This document shows, piece by piece, positions 6,941 to 14,810 of a stretch of 32,477 nt of DNA (position 1 is its first letter; the number at the start of each line of letters is the position of its first letter). The position numbers were made by a program, and so were the translations under genes. Source of the stretch: a virus; the IMG/VR virus record IMGVR_UViG_3300035698_008049, positions 1 to 32,477 of that record; one strand, 5' to 3'. Under the pieces are notes generated by a model that saw nothing but the letters and a program-made list of their open reading frames with translations, was not told the origin of the DNA and did not search any database.

Positions 6941-6960
6941 TTTTTTAATGTTCTATTTAT

Positions 6961-6989
6961 ATTATATAGTATATTTTAAAAAATGTCAA
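6961..6989 (-). promoter_or_regulatory. strong sigma70-type promoter
   Basis: On the minus strand TTGACA (6984-6989) and TATAAT (6961-6966) are both perfect consensus hexamers with a 17-nt spacer that ends in ATACTA. The start point should lie near 6954. It sits just after the polymerase stop codon and drives the structured RNA and the operon down to base 1. Confidence 0.85.
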
Positions 6990-6994
6990 TAGCA

Positions 6995-9196
6995 TTAAAA
7001 CAATTGATTTTGTTGACTTTTCTTAGACCTTACTTTTTTCTCTGAAAATATATTCCATTCAAACTCAAATGTATTTTTTAAAATTCTATTGAGTAATGAG
7101 AATATTTTATTGTTCCAATAGTATGTTCTATCAAATTCTCCTGTATAATCTTCTTCTAAAATTACTTCTTTTGCATCATTATTGGTTACTATATATTCTA
7201 TTTGGTTTGATTGCATTTCGCCATATTTTTCAATAATTTTTTTAGCCGCTCGTACATGTGGTAAATCACTTTCATATTTTTCAACTGGTTTACTTAATCT
7301 CATTCGAATAATTAAATCTTTACTTTCAATTTCACTATTTAAAACTATTTCTTTTTTCTGTTTCATAAATTCAATACACTCATCAATATTATAATTTTCA
7401 TATAATATATTTCGTATTATCTCTTCTTGAAACTTAGCTCCAATTTTTACTGTGTTACTTTTTAGAAGTTCAAGCCCTTTAGTTTGTAGCTTATCAACTT
7501 TCTTACCTTCAACATCGCACACTCTAGCACTATAATTCTTTTTATCTACTAGTATCATTTTAGCATATTTTTTCTCATACTCCAGTACTATATGGTTATC
7601 AGTTATTCCATATTTAGTTCTTAACTCTTGGGCTAGTTTGTCATGAAACAATTTCAAGTATATATGTTTATCTTTTTGTAGTTTATTATCTTTATCTTTA
7701 CAAAAAACAGAATCAGTATCACCATAAATTATTTCGAAACCATGTTTTTCAAAAAAGGCTTTAGTATAGTTTATACACCATTGCCCGAATTTTGTTATAC
7801 TTTCAGCAACTTCGACTGAATAATATCTACTTCTTTTTTGTCCTAAAATACCATAAATTGAATTAGCAACATATTTACAAATTCTTTCGTTACTTGCAAC
7901 TGTTTCATATTCAGGAGTACCATCTTGTCCACTATTCGCCATGTCCTTTCGTTGCTTTTTATATTTAGCACGTTTACCAAGTAGTCCTTGAACTGTTAAT
8001 TTTATAGAACTATCTTTTTTAGATGTAAATTTAACTCCTGTTCCTGGATTTGTTATATCTCCATTTAAATCCACTGCATCAAATCCAATATTACCTGTAA
8101 GAATTAAACTTGGATATAGACTTTTGAAATCAAATATAAATACATTATTATGTATACCTCGTACTGGTTCTAGTACAATCGCCCCAACATATTTAGATCC
8201 ATCATCTACTACTTTATCTGGTTTAGTTGGACAGTACACCATTCTGTCGTGTGCTTCACGCAATATATAGTTATCAAGTAGTTCTGAAATATAAAATCTA
8301 TTTATAAAAGTGTGACACCACATGCATTGATTAATCATTAGTTTCAAACATCCAGTTTTATCATCTAAATCTTTCAGTAATTGACAATCCTCCAAATTAT
8401 ATTTTTTTAATGTTGGTTTATCGTTATTATACAAGTCAATTATTTTTCCGTCATATTTTACTTTACCTCTACCTAAAAAATATTGCGAAATAAACTCTAG
8501 TGAAAACTTATAAACATTTGGTTCTTCTTTAAACATTTCCATGAACCGGTACATCATATCAGCATGAGCAACATCATTCCAAACATACTTGCGTATTTTA
8601 TGAAATTTACATCTTGCCTTAATATATGGAACATCAAAATTAGTTCCATTCCATGATACTAAAACATCATATTTTTCAAATAGTTCTAATGATTTAGTTA
8701 ATATTGTTTTTTCATTTGTGCTTGTTATAAAAAATTGTTTTCCTTCTTGGTCAACTCCAGCAATAGAAAGTATTTTATCACGCCCTATTTCTATTTTTCT
8801 GTTAGTGTCATCTGTTTCAATATCAAAATAAAGTAATTTATAATTTTCATCTATTTCAATTTTATTATCTAGGCAATATCTACGGTCTGAACTTAAATCT
8901 CCTTCATAATGTTTAATTCCTATTTTATCTAGGAATTTAATTAAATGCTTTCGACCATCATCATGATAAAAGTTATTTAAATTATCAGCGTACAGTCTTA
9001 CATATTCTTTTCCTATTTCCCATTGAGTAACAATTCCTGCTTTTAATAGTTTATCTACAATTTCTTTACTGAAATCTTCTTTATTAATAAGTAAATACCA
9101 TTGGAAATTAGGAATAACCTTTCTTTTCTTTTCACTATTTTCTCTGTAAACTAGTATAACATCTTTATTATTTGTGTATGAGTTTATATATTTCAT
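6995..9196 (-). CDS. family B DNA polymerase with 3'-5' exonuclease
   Basis: The 733-residue enzyme carries all expected motifs in order. The exonuclease motifs are Exo I 'FDIETD' (D125, E127), Exo II 'NGTNFD' (183-188) and Exo III 'YNLED' (266-270). The polymerase motifs are A 'DFKSLYPS' (356-363), B 'KYVANSIYG' (441-449) and C 'YGDTDS' (491-496), followed by 'KKY'. It should be the replicative polymerase of the virus. The last residues, QNQLF, match the pentapeptide with which bacterial polymerases bind the beta clamp, and a clamp is encoded nearby at 10946-11971. Its ATG overlaps the TGA of the methyltransferase gene. Confidence 0.95.
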   Translation of the reverse strand: MKYINSYTNNKDVILVYRENSEKKRKVIPNFQWYLLINKEDFSKEIVDKLLKAGIVTQWEIGKEYVRLYADNLNNFYHDDGRKHLIKFLDKIGIKHYEGDLSSDRRYCLDNKIEIDENYKLLYFDIETDDTNRKIEIGRDKILSIAGVDQEGKQFFITSTNEKTILTKSLELFEKYDVLVSWNGTNFDVPYIKARCKFHKIRKYVWNDVAHADMMYRFMEMFKEEPNVYKFSLEFISQYFLGRGKVKYDGKIIDLYNNDKPTLKKYNLEDCQLLKDLDDKTGCLKLMINQCMWCHTFINRFYISELLDNYILREAHDRMVYCPTKPDKVVDDGSKYVGAIVLEPVRGIHNNVFIFDFKSLYPSLILTGNIGFDAVDLNGDITNPGTGVKFTSKKDSSIKLTVQGLLGKRAKYKKQRKDMANSGQDGTPEYETVASNERICKYVANSIYGILGQKRSRYYSVEVAESITKFGQWCINYTKAFFEKHGFEIIYGDTDSVFCKDKDNKLQKDKHIYLKLFHDKLAQELRTKYGITDNHIVLEYEKKYAKMILVDKKNYSARVCDVEGKKVDKLQTKGLELLKSNTVKIGAKFQEEIIRNILYENYNIDECIEFMKQKKEIVLNSEIESKDLIIRMRLSKPVEKYESDLPHVRAAKKIIEKYGEMQSNQIEYIVTNNDAKEVILEEDYTGEFDRTYYWNNKIFSLLNRILKNTFEFEWNIFSEKKVRSKKSQQNQLF

Positions 9197-9876
9197 AATT
9201 TATCAAACCATTGTTTTTTTATTCTTTCTGATATTTTAGCTACCATCAATGGTGGTACAGACATACCACATATATAAATTGGTTGTAATTTACCATGTTT
9301 ATAATCTAATGGAAATGAACTTGCTTTTAATATTTCATTTGTGAATAAATGTCGTTCAACCTCATAATGCGTATAATCATTACTACCTGCACGTAATGTT
9401 GGAATTGGATAATTTGGTGATAATTTAAAATAAGTAAATCCATTCCCTTTTGGATGAACATCTGCCACACTTCTGCCCGGTTTAATTTTCTTCCAATATT
9501 TTAAATAACCAGGGATTATTCCATATGCATTCTTATTCCCATTTTTTTCTTCAATTTCTCTGTATGGTATTTCTTTTTCATTAAAGTTTAAATCTAAATA
9601 TGGCATTTTTGATATTAGATTTTGTCTTCTACCAGGTATATTATTTACTAGATCTTTTCGTATACCAATAAAAAATACCCGTTGTCTTTTTTGTGGAACC
9701 CCCATTTTAGATGAGTTAAGTAACCATACGTTTAGTTCATATCCTGCTTTTTCGAAGTCTTTTATTATTCTTTGGGTATATTTTATTGCATTGCCAAGTA
9801 ATATGCCTTTTACATTTTCTGCTATTACTACTTTTGGTTGTAATTTTTTAGTCAAATCTATAAAATCAAAAAACAA
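9193..9876 (-). CDS. C5 cytosine DNA methyltransferase, C-terminal part (separated by frameshift)
   Basis: The frame holds the later motifs of Dcm/Dnmt-type enzymes: 'IAENVKG' (motif VI), 'PQKRQRVFFIGIR' (motif VIII), a target-recognition region, 'TLRAG' and 'GMSVPPLMVAKI' (motif X). It continues upstream without stop to 9936 in the -1 frame of the N-terminal part. The end of that part and the start of this one fit together as '...KFREGQKNQVLDTLFFDF'. No ATG is available, only TTG at 9876, so separate translation is doubtful. The stop TGA overlaps the polymerase ATG. Confidence 0.85.
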   Translation of the reverse strand: MFFDFIDLTKKLQPKVVIAENVKGILLGNAIKYTQRIIKDFEKAGYELNVWLLNSSKMGVPQKRQRVFFIGIRKDLVNNIPGRRQNLISKMPYLDLNFNEKEIPYREIEEKNGNKNAYGIIPGYLKYWKKIKPGRSVADVHPKGNGFTYFKLSPNYPIPTLRAGSNDYTHYEVERHLFTNEILKASSFPLDYKHGKLQPIYICGMSVPPLMVAKISERIKKQWFDKL

Positions 9877-9881
9877 TGTGT

Positions 9882-10247
9882 CTAATACCTGATTTTTCTG
9901 TCCTTCCCTAAACTTTTTTTCTTTCCCCAGTCTTTCTCACGATTTCCTGCCATACTAAAATTAGAACAAGGGGGTGACCCATCCAATATATCTAAGTCAT
10001 ATAGCTCTTTAGGCAAGTCTTCCCTATTTTTAAAGTCTTGTATTCCTTCACAATATAAATACTTAGGATTAAAATTTTCTTTATATACATCAATTAGTTT
10101 TTTATCTATTTCATTAATGCCAATAACATCATATCCTGCAAGTTTATATCCCATACTAGATCCTCCTCCACAGGCAAAACAACTGAATACTTTTAATCCA
10201 TTTTTTTCTACATTAGCTAAATCAGTTAAATTCCATTTATAATTCAT
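9882..10247 (-). CDS. C5 cytosine DNA methyltransferase, N-terminal part
   Basis: The frame holds motif I 'FSCFACGGGSSMG' (AdoMet binding, residues 21-33) and motif IV 'DGSPPCSNFS' with the catalytic Cys94. It then runs into a seven-A run and stops 10 codons later. A one-base shift (-1) at that run (about 9913-9919) restores a complete enzyme of about 350 residues. A homopolymer length change in the genome or assembly is the simplest cause. A programmed -1 slip on the A run is possible but would be unusual for this family. Confidence 0.88.
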   Translation of the reverse strand: MNYKWNLTDLANVEKNGLKVFSCFACGGGSSMGYKLAGYDVIGINEIDKKLIDVYKENFNPKYLYCEGIQDFKNREDLPKELYDLDILDGSPPCSNFSMAGNREKDWGKKKSLGKDRKIRY

Positions 10248-10258
10248 TTGAGTGTGTG

Positions 10259-10945
10259 TTAATTATAATATTTTATATATTTATGTTCTTTAAGTAAACA
10301 TTTCTTTTTACTTCGCTTATCAATGAACTTTATATACCTAAATTGTCTTAATTTTTCACTAACAGCACGTTCTTTATTTTTTTGTAGAAAAAAAGCAGAT
10401 TTACTTAAATTAGGGTTTCTTGTCATTAAACTATTATGATATACTTCATCATCTAATTTCCAAAAAATTGATGTGTGCTCCCCGTAATAATCAAAGCTAC
10501 ATTCCTGATATACTATTCCAAAACAACCACATCTCTCGTCTGCAAATGATTGTATCCATTTTATTTTTCTATACTTACTTTTTATAAATTTTATAGAATA
10601 ACTTATAGCTCTACTTTCTGGAAATATGCAGTCATTATCTTCAATCCACATCCTGTTTAATTCAAGATATTCATCTATTTTAGTATCTAAAACTACAGAA
10701 GAACATGATGCTGGATTCATTGCGTATCCATACTGTAGTATTCCTACTAAATTATTATTATAAAAAACACCTAAATGTATATATGATGCATTATAGAATT
10801 TTTTAGAATAATGATTTTTTTTTATTATATTATTTGCAATATTTCTATCAACTTCCTTTATAAAAAATAATTCATCACCAAAACCAGTAACTTCTTTTTT
10901 GCCAAATAAAACATTTTGTTCACTATAAATATAATCTTTTAACAT
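10259..10945 (-). CDS. Mom-like DNA adenine modification protein
   Basis: The 228-residue protein has the GNAT-like layout of phage Mu Mom relatives. It shows 'NHYSKKF' near the N-terminus, 'LGVFYNNNLVGILQYGYAMNP', then 'LELNRMWIED', and the hallmark 'WIQSFADERCGCFGIVYQEC' followed by 'FDYYG'. Mom converts adenine to an N6-carbamoylmethyl derivative and blocks many restriction enzymes. Here it lies between the clamp and a cytosine methyltransferase, which makes a DNA-protection role likely. The exact base product cannot be read from sequence. Confidence 0.75.
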   Translation of the reverse strand: MLKDYIYSEQNVLFGKKEVTGFGDELFFIKEVDRNIANNIIKKNHYSKKFYNASYIHLGVFYNNNLVGILQYGYAMNPASCSSVVLDTKIDEYLELNRMWIEDNDCIFPESRAISYSIKFIKSKYRKIKWIQSFADERCGCFGIVYQECSFDYYGEHTSIFWKLDDEVYHNSLMTRNPNLSKSAFFLQKNKERAVSEKLRQFRYIKFIDKRSKKKCLLKEHKYIKYYN

Positions 10946-11971
10946 TTATTTCATTGATGCCAATACATAAATATAATCAGGTTCATCTGAATCTATTAAC
11001 ATACTGTTTTCACTTATTTTTAATTCAATATTTTCAGTTGTAAAATTTTTAATACCATCTAATAAATAATCACAATCAAATGAAATCTCACAATCAATTT
11101 CATTTTCTATTTCTATGTTATTTTCACACTTACCATATTTACCAGACTCAGTAGTTATATTCAGATTATTTTTTGTAAATGACATTGTTATTCTAGGACT
11201 GTTATCTAAAAATACTTGATTTAACTCAATATATTTAATCAATTCATTTCTGTTTACATCCACATCAATTTTGAAGTTTGTTGGTACTATTTGGTTATAG
11301 TCCGGATAGTGTCCTTCAACTGTTTTTGACATTAGTTTCACATTTTCAGTTTCAAACACTAAAGTTCCATCTTTTTGACCAATGAAATATTCTTTTTTTA
11401 TTATATCCGTGATTCTTATTATCTCGTCAACTGTTTTTCGTGGAACTATAAAATCCAATCCACAATTCTTTGCTATTACAAGTCTGTAACTATCGGTAGC
11501 AACAAAGTTTTCTCCAAAATATACACTTTCCATTTCATGTCTTATAGCTGAAACAGCAGAAGCATACACTACTCTTTTTAGTATTTCACTATATTCTATT
11601 CCTTTCATTTTTTCACAATCTATATCAATAACTTCAACTGCATCTTTAGTGATATTCAATTTGCTTTTATTATTTTCACTTTCGATTATTAGTTTATTAT
11701 CTTTGCATTTAAACTCAATTGTTTCATCAGTAAATTTACTAAAAAAATTATTAATCAAAAAATAATTTATAGTAATTTCTCCTTGTTCTTCTACGTCTGC
11801 ACTACAATTAGTAGTAATAAACATGCTTTCATTTTTACCAGTTATTTCTAGCTTATCTGTTGCTTTTATTTTAATGAACTCGAATTGTTCAATTACTGGA
11901 TTTTTCTTTATTATCCCACTCATTAATTTTAGAGAAAATAATAACTCATTTTTATTTACTTTAAATTTCAT
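10946..11971 (-). CDS. dnaN: DNA polymerase sliding clamp (beta, DnaN-like)
   Basis: The 341-residue protein follows the three-domain beta-clamp pattern. Signature pieces are 'YFGENFVATDSYRLVIAK' in the central domain and 'EGHYPDYNQIVPTNF' at the start of the third. The last residues 'YIYVLASMK' recall the 'YVVMPMR' end of bacterial clamps. It is slightly shorter than host clamps (about 365 residues). It should form a dimeric ring tethering the viral family B polymerase, whose C-terminus carries a clamp-binding-like pentapeptide. The Mom-like gene follows directly. Confidence 0.88.
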   Translation of the reverse strand: MKFKVNKNELLFSLKLMSGIIKKNPVIEQFEFIKIKATDKLEITGKNESMFITTNCSADVEEQGEITINYFLINNFFSKFTDETIEFKCKDNKLIIESENNKSKLNITKDAVEVIDIDCEKMKGIEYSEILKRVVYASAVSAIRHEMESVYFGENFVATDSYRLVIAKNCGLDFIVPRKTVDEIIRITDIIKKEYFIGQKDGTLVFETENVKLMSKTVEGHYPDYNQIVPTNFKIDVDVNRNELIKYIELNQVFLDNSPRITMSFTKNNLNITTESGKYGKCENNIEIENEIDCEISFDCDYLLDGIKNFTTENIELKISENSMLIDSDEPDYIYVLASMK

Positions 11972-12100
11972 ACTCTTTTATTTAGTTCCTTAATTATTTC
12001 TATTAAAAGTTTGTTACCAAATGCAGTCTCTGGACTGTATTCGGCCTCGAATAAAGAAGTTAATCCTTTAACCGTTAACCGTTAATGTGCTTAAATCCAT
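11968..12100 (-). pseudogene. 41-codon leader gene broken by a 7-bp tandem duplication
   Basis: From the ATG at 12100 the frame reads MDLSTLTVNG and stops. If one copy of the tandem AACGGTT repeat (12068-12085) is removed, a full frame of 41 codons appears. It reads 'MDLSTLTVKGLTSLFEAEY' and then 'SPETAFGNKLLIEIIKELN' to a TGA that overlaps the dnaN ATG (ATGA). The amino-acid make-up and the perfect coupling argue that this was a real gene. The duplication may be a slippage mutation, a phase-variable switch or an assembly artefact. Confidence 0.6.
12068..12085 (-). repeat. tandem 7-mer TTAACGG x2 plus TTAA
   Basis: The minus strand reads TTAACGGTTAACGGTTAA. Two identical 7-bp units stand in tandem, and each contains the palindrome GTTAAC or part of it. 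Unit number sets whether the small gene upstream of dnaN is in frame. A related GTTAACGGTT occurs near 20892-20901. Confidence 0.75.
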
Positions 12101-12110
12101 AAATTTTTTG

Positions 12111-13670
12111 TTATATATCTATTTTAAATTTCTCAATTAACCTACCTGAATTCATATTACATAAAATAGTAGGTGTTATTCCATTCAATCTATTTTTTCC
12201 TAGCATGATGTGAGTATCTGATCCAACATACATCGTTTCAGACTGTTCTGAATCTTGCCAGTTTTTTGAAAGTACTCGCTGGATTAAAAATGCTGTATCT
12301 GCTTCCTGCTCAATCCCTGAACTACCTTTAATATCCTTCAATGTTGGTTTATCAGTTTTTCTTAAATGAACCAAAAGCAAAACAACTATTCCTCGACTAA
12401 TCGCAATCATTTTTAAATTTCTACAAATACTTGTTAAATATGCATCTTGATTTGAACTTACATAATCACCATACTTTTTTTCTTCTGGTAATAAATATCC
12501 AAGATGATCAACGATTACTATTTTAGTATTATATTTTTCAATTGCTTCATCTATTTTTTTATTAAGCCAGCTTATTTTTCCTGAAATATTTCGATAAGGC
12601 GCAAAAATCAAATGTTCTTTTGATACACCCATTTCAATAAATTTATCCCATAATTCAGAAACCATTACCTCATAGCTAAAAAATAATACTGGATGTTTTT
12701 GTTCTGCTAAATTATACGTCAATGTCTGTGCAAATAATGTTTTTCCATTTCCAGTTTGTCCAGTTAAAACTATTAAATCCCCTTCCTTAAACCCTCCACG
12801 CAATACCTCATCAAATTTATCAAAGCCGGTTGAATATTTTGGTTTATCATCCGTACGCTGAGCACTTGCGATATCACATAAAGGCATTATATCATCCTTC
12901 TTCAGTTCTTCCATTATTTTTTCCGTTTCCGGGTCCTTTGGTTTTTCTGGTGCTGATATTTTTGTTGGATTTAATTTTTCGGCTTGGCATATTGCATTAA
13001 AAATACTTCTCATTTCTTTTTCAGAAAGTGGCGGAGTATTCTGGTTGTTAGCCTTTTGAATAATTGGCCATGCTATATTATCCCAATCCAAAGGATGAAC
13101 ACGAGGAACAACAGATCCAACATATTTCAGCATAGCATCATTTCGTCCACCATCTTTAACTCCATCATATTCTGGAATCGTATAATCCATTTTCTGTTTC
13201 TCAATCTTTTTCGTTTTTTTAAAGTGCTCATTAGGAAAATTATCTACTTCTGAATCAGTTAACCATTGATAACTTCCTTTAGTTGATACGCTAGGAGCTA
13301 CTACAACATATCCACCATCGTTTCTAATATCAGTGAGTTCTTTGACTCTAGCATTATTTCCTATTCCTTCTTCATATCTATAAAAAAAGTGATAACCATC
13401 TCCTCCAGTTTTTGCAGTAAGTGTTGGGGGTAAATAATCTATTATTCCTCCTTTTTCAACATCCACAACTGTTATATTTGAAATCTTACCAGTTACTATT
13501 CCAACTTCATGGTCATTCGTTTCAAACCATTTAATTAAATCATTTTCAGTGGCAAGTTCAGTTTGATATTTTTTCCAAGACAGAACTGGTATTTTATTCT
13601 TGCCAACTGGAATAACTGATAACCCTGCTTTTAAATATCGCTTAGCAAATTTTAATTTTTTATTTTCCAT
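12111..13670 (-). CDS. Prim-Pol primase fused to DnaB-like helicase
   Basis: The 519-residue protein starts with a bifunctional primase-polymerase (AEP) domain. Its elements are 'GLSVIPVGKNKIPVLSWKKY', the metal-binding 'VVDVEKGG' (D70, E72), 'GGDGYHFFY' (H94) and 'IRNDGGYVVVAPS' (residues 116-127). A linker region with 'RNDAMLKYVGSVV' is typical of primase C-terminal domains. The C-terminal half is a RecA-fold helicase with Walker A 'GQTGNGKT' (304-311) and Walker B 'IVIVDHLGYL' (D388). The one protein should prime and unwind at the fork. Its start overlaps the initiator gene by 11 nt. Confidence 0.9.
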   Translation of the reverse strand: MENKKLKFAKRYLKAGLSVIPVGKNKIPVLSWKKYQTELATENDLIKWFETNDHEVGIVTGKISNITVVDVEKGGIIDYLPPTLTAKTGGDGYHFFYRYEEGIGNNARVKELTDIRNDGGYVVVAPSVSTKGSYQWLTDSEVDNFPNEHFKKTKKIEKQKMDYTIPEYDGVKDGGRNDAMLKYVGSVVPRVHPLDWDNIAWPIIQKANNQNTPPLSEKEMRSIFNAICQAEKLNPTKISAPEKPKDPETEKIMEELKKDDIMPLCDIASAQRTDDKPKYSTGFDKFDEVLRGGFKEGDLIVLTGQTGNGKTLFAQTLTYNLAEQKHPVLFFSYEVMVSELWDKFIEMGVSKEHLIFAPYRNISGKISWLNKKIDEAIEKYNTKIVIVDHLGYLLPEEKKYGDYVSSNQDAYLTSICRNLKMIAISRGIVVLLLVHLRKTDKPTLKDIKGSSGIEQEADTAFLIQRVLSKNWQDSEQSETMYVGSDTHIMLGKNRLNGITPTILCNMNSGRLIEKFKIDI

Positions 13671-14493
13671 TTTTTTGGATTAAGTGAAGAATACATTCGC
13701 ATGGTACACTTTTCATATACGCACCTATTTTTTTAGTGATAAATCCATCAGTACATTTCTCACATTTAGCACTAATACTCTTTATTTCCTCATAAATATC
13801 AGCTTTTTCCTGGATATTAAAGTTCTTATTTCGTTTACCATAAATTATAACTTTTCCTAAACTGTTTTTTAATTGAATTGGTGTGCTAATAATTGGAGCA
13901 AACTTATCTGTCTGGATATCTAAACTATATTTAACAAGTTTTTTAGTTTTCAAAAGTCCATACTTATCAAGCAAATATCCTACTGCATTACGCTGAGGTG
14001 TTTTATTATACCCTAAAGTTGGATTTATTTCAGTAAATAAAGTTAAGATGGTATTTACTTCTTTACCATTATCCACAGACAAAACTTGTTTTGGTTGTAT
14101 AATATTATTAACTATATCTTTCTTACTAATATCTTTCTTACTAAGGGTAGGGGGTTTTCCCATCACTTGAATTCCCGTTGACGTGTTTTCCGTGGATGGA
14201 TTTTCAATTATTGGATTTTCAAGTAAACTGTAATCATACCCATTATATTTACCATCTTTTTTAATTGATGTTCTTTTTAAATAACCAAGTTCCTCAAGTT
14301 CTTTTACTGCTCCACGTATTGACTCGCTTCCTTCTTTTAATTGAGCTGAGATTCGTTCTATGGAAAATTTCCACTCTTCTGGTTTAGATTGTAGATAGGC
14401 AAATAATCCCTTTGCTTTTAATGATACTGTAGTTTCATTTAGTAAATTATTTGGTATGATTCCGTATTTATTTTTGATTTTTAATTTACTCAT
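13660..14493 (-). CDS. winged-helix replication initiator-like protein with C-terminal zinc site
   Basis: Residues 8-75 form the winged-helix domain seen in phage replication proteins and DnaD-like initiators ('YGIIPNNLL', 'KAKGLFAYLQSKP', 'SESIRGAVKELEELGYLKR'). A low-complexity linker (residues 95-135) follows, and then a helical region. A four-Cys site ends the protein (C244, C247, C265, C267). It is encoded directly between the inverted-repeat region 14509-14780 and the primase-helicase gene. That is the classic position of an origin-binding protein that loads the helicase. The precise family is not certain. Confidence 0.75.
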   Translation of the reverse strand: MSKLKIKNKYGIIPNNLLNETTVSLKAKGLFAYLQSKPEEWKFSIERISAQLKEGSESIRGAVKELEELGYLKRTSIKKDGKYNGYDYSLLENPIIENPSTENTSTGIQVMGKPPTLSKKDISKKDIVNNIIQPKQVLSVDNGKEVNTILTLFTEINPTLGYNKTPQRNAVGYLLDKYGLLKTKKLVKYSLDIQTDKFAPIISTPIQLKNSLGKVIIYGKRNKNFNIQEKADIYEEIKSISAKCEKCTDGFITKKIGAYMKSVPCECILHLIQKNGK

Positions 14494-14508
14494 AATTTTG
14501 TATATAAA

Positions 14509-14620
14509 AAATCACAATTTAAAAATCATATATTAGAACAGCTTGTCATTGTTTGGACCGTCCAACAAACCAAATAGTTTGTCTAATATACGAATTTTAA
14601 ATTGTGATTTGATGACAAGC
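14509..14620. repeat. two interleaved inverted repeats (A-B-A'-B'), possible origin or pseudoknot RNA
   Basis: Arm A (14509-14537) and A' (14582-14610) are complementary over 29 nt with two exceptions, one of which is a G-U pair in the minus-strand RNA. Arm B GCTTGTCAT (14541-14549) pairs with B' ATGACAAGC (14612-14620). The order A-B-A'-B' gives a pseudoknot if transcribed. Between them lies a small hairpin TTGGAC/GTCCAA. The stretch immediately precedes the initiator gene ATG and holds no gene. Confidence 0.8.
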
Positions 14621-14652
14621 ATTGTTTTTTATTTATGTTTTAATTATACTGC

Positions 14653-14780
14653 ATCCAGACTATAAATACAATAGCTAAATAATTGCATAAAACAGAGTAA
14701 ATTTCGATTCTAAGCGTTTTAAATTTGTATTCTATACATTTACCCATCTACTGGATATAAATCGCAAATTACCCTGTTTT
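14653..14780. repeat. second interleaved inverted-repeat set, 5' of the replication operon
   Basis: ATCCAG (14653-14658) pairs with CTGGAT (14751-14756). A 21-nt imperfect arm starting AAAACAG (14689-14709) pairs with 14760-14780. The arms are again interleaved. The hairpin TGTAT/ATACA lies inside. The stretch 14494-14810 has no coding capacity that I can support and is the best origin candidate together with 23153-23351. Confidence 0.6.
14705..14727 (-). repeat. 23-nt sequence shared with 23310-23332 (22 of 23 identical)
   Basis: On the minus strand this reads CAAATTTAAA, one variable base, then CGCTTAGAATCG. The plus strand at 23310-23332 carries the same sequence with T at the variable base. 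Both copies are intergenic and in opposite orientation, 8.6 kb apart. This suggests a protein-binding site used at two control or origin regions. Confidence 0.8.
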
Positions 14781-14810
14781 TTTAAGAATTAAGCTATAGT
14801 GAGAAGTTGG

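Larger units (their letters stand above)
6561..6954 (-). ncRNA. candidate large structured noncoding RNA containing a tRNA-like domain
   Basis: This gene-free stretch lies between the polymerase stop and the TerD-like ATG and has its own promoter at 6961-6989. The predicted minus-strand RNA contains several parts in order: a 16-bp closed element (6844-6940); a stem GGATGGC/GCCGTCC with inner stem AGCAGT/ACTGCT (6785-6843); a tRNA-shaped domain (6666-6781); and a similar stem unit TAGC/GCTA with GATAGT/ACTATC and a perfect hairpin ACTGGGC/GCCCAGT (6561-6645). Several pairs work as G-U only in the minus-strand RNA, which fixes the orientation. Size, tRNA content and phage context recall GOLLD/ROOL RNAs, but I cannot confirm membership. 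Confidence 0.6.

Noticed and set aside
12068-12085. TTAACGG repeats as an attachment site or iteron array
   Set aside because: There are only two units, and they lie within a small gene whose frame they break. Slippage explains them better.
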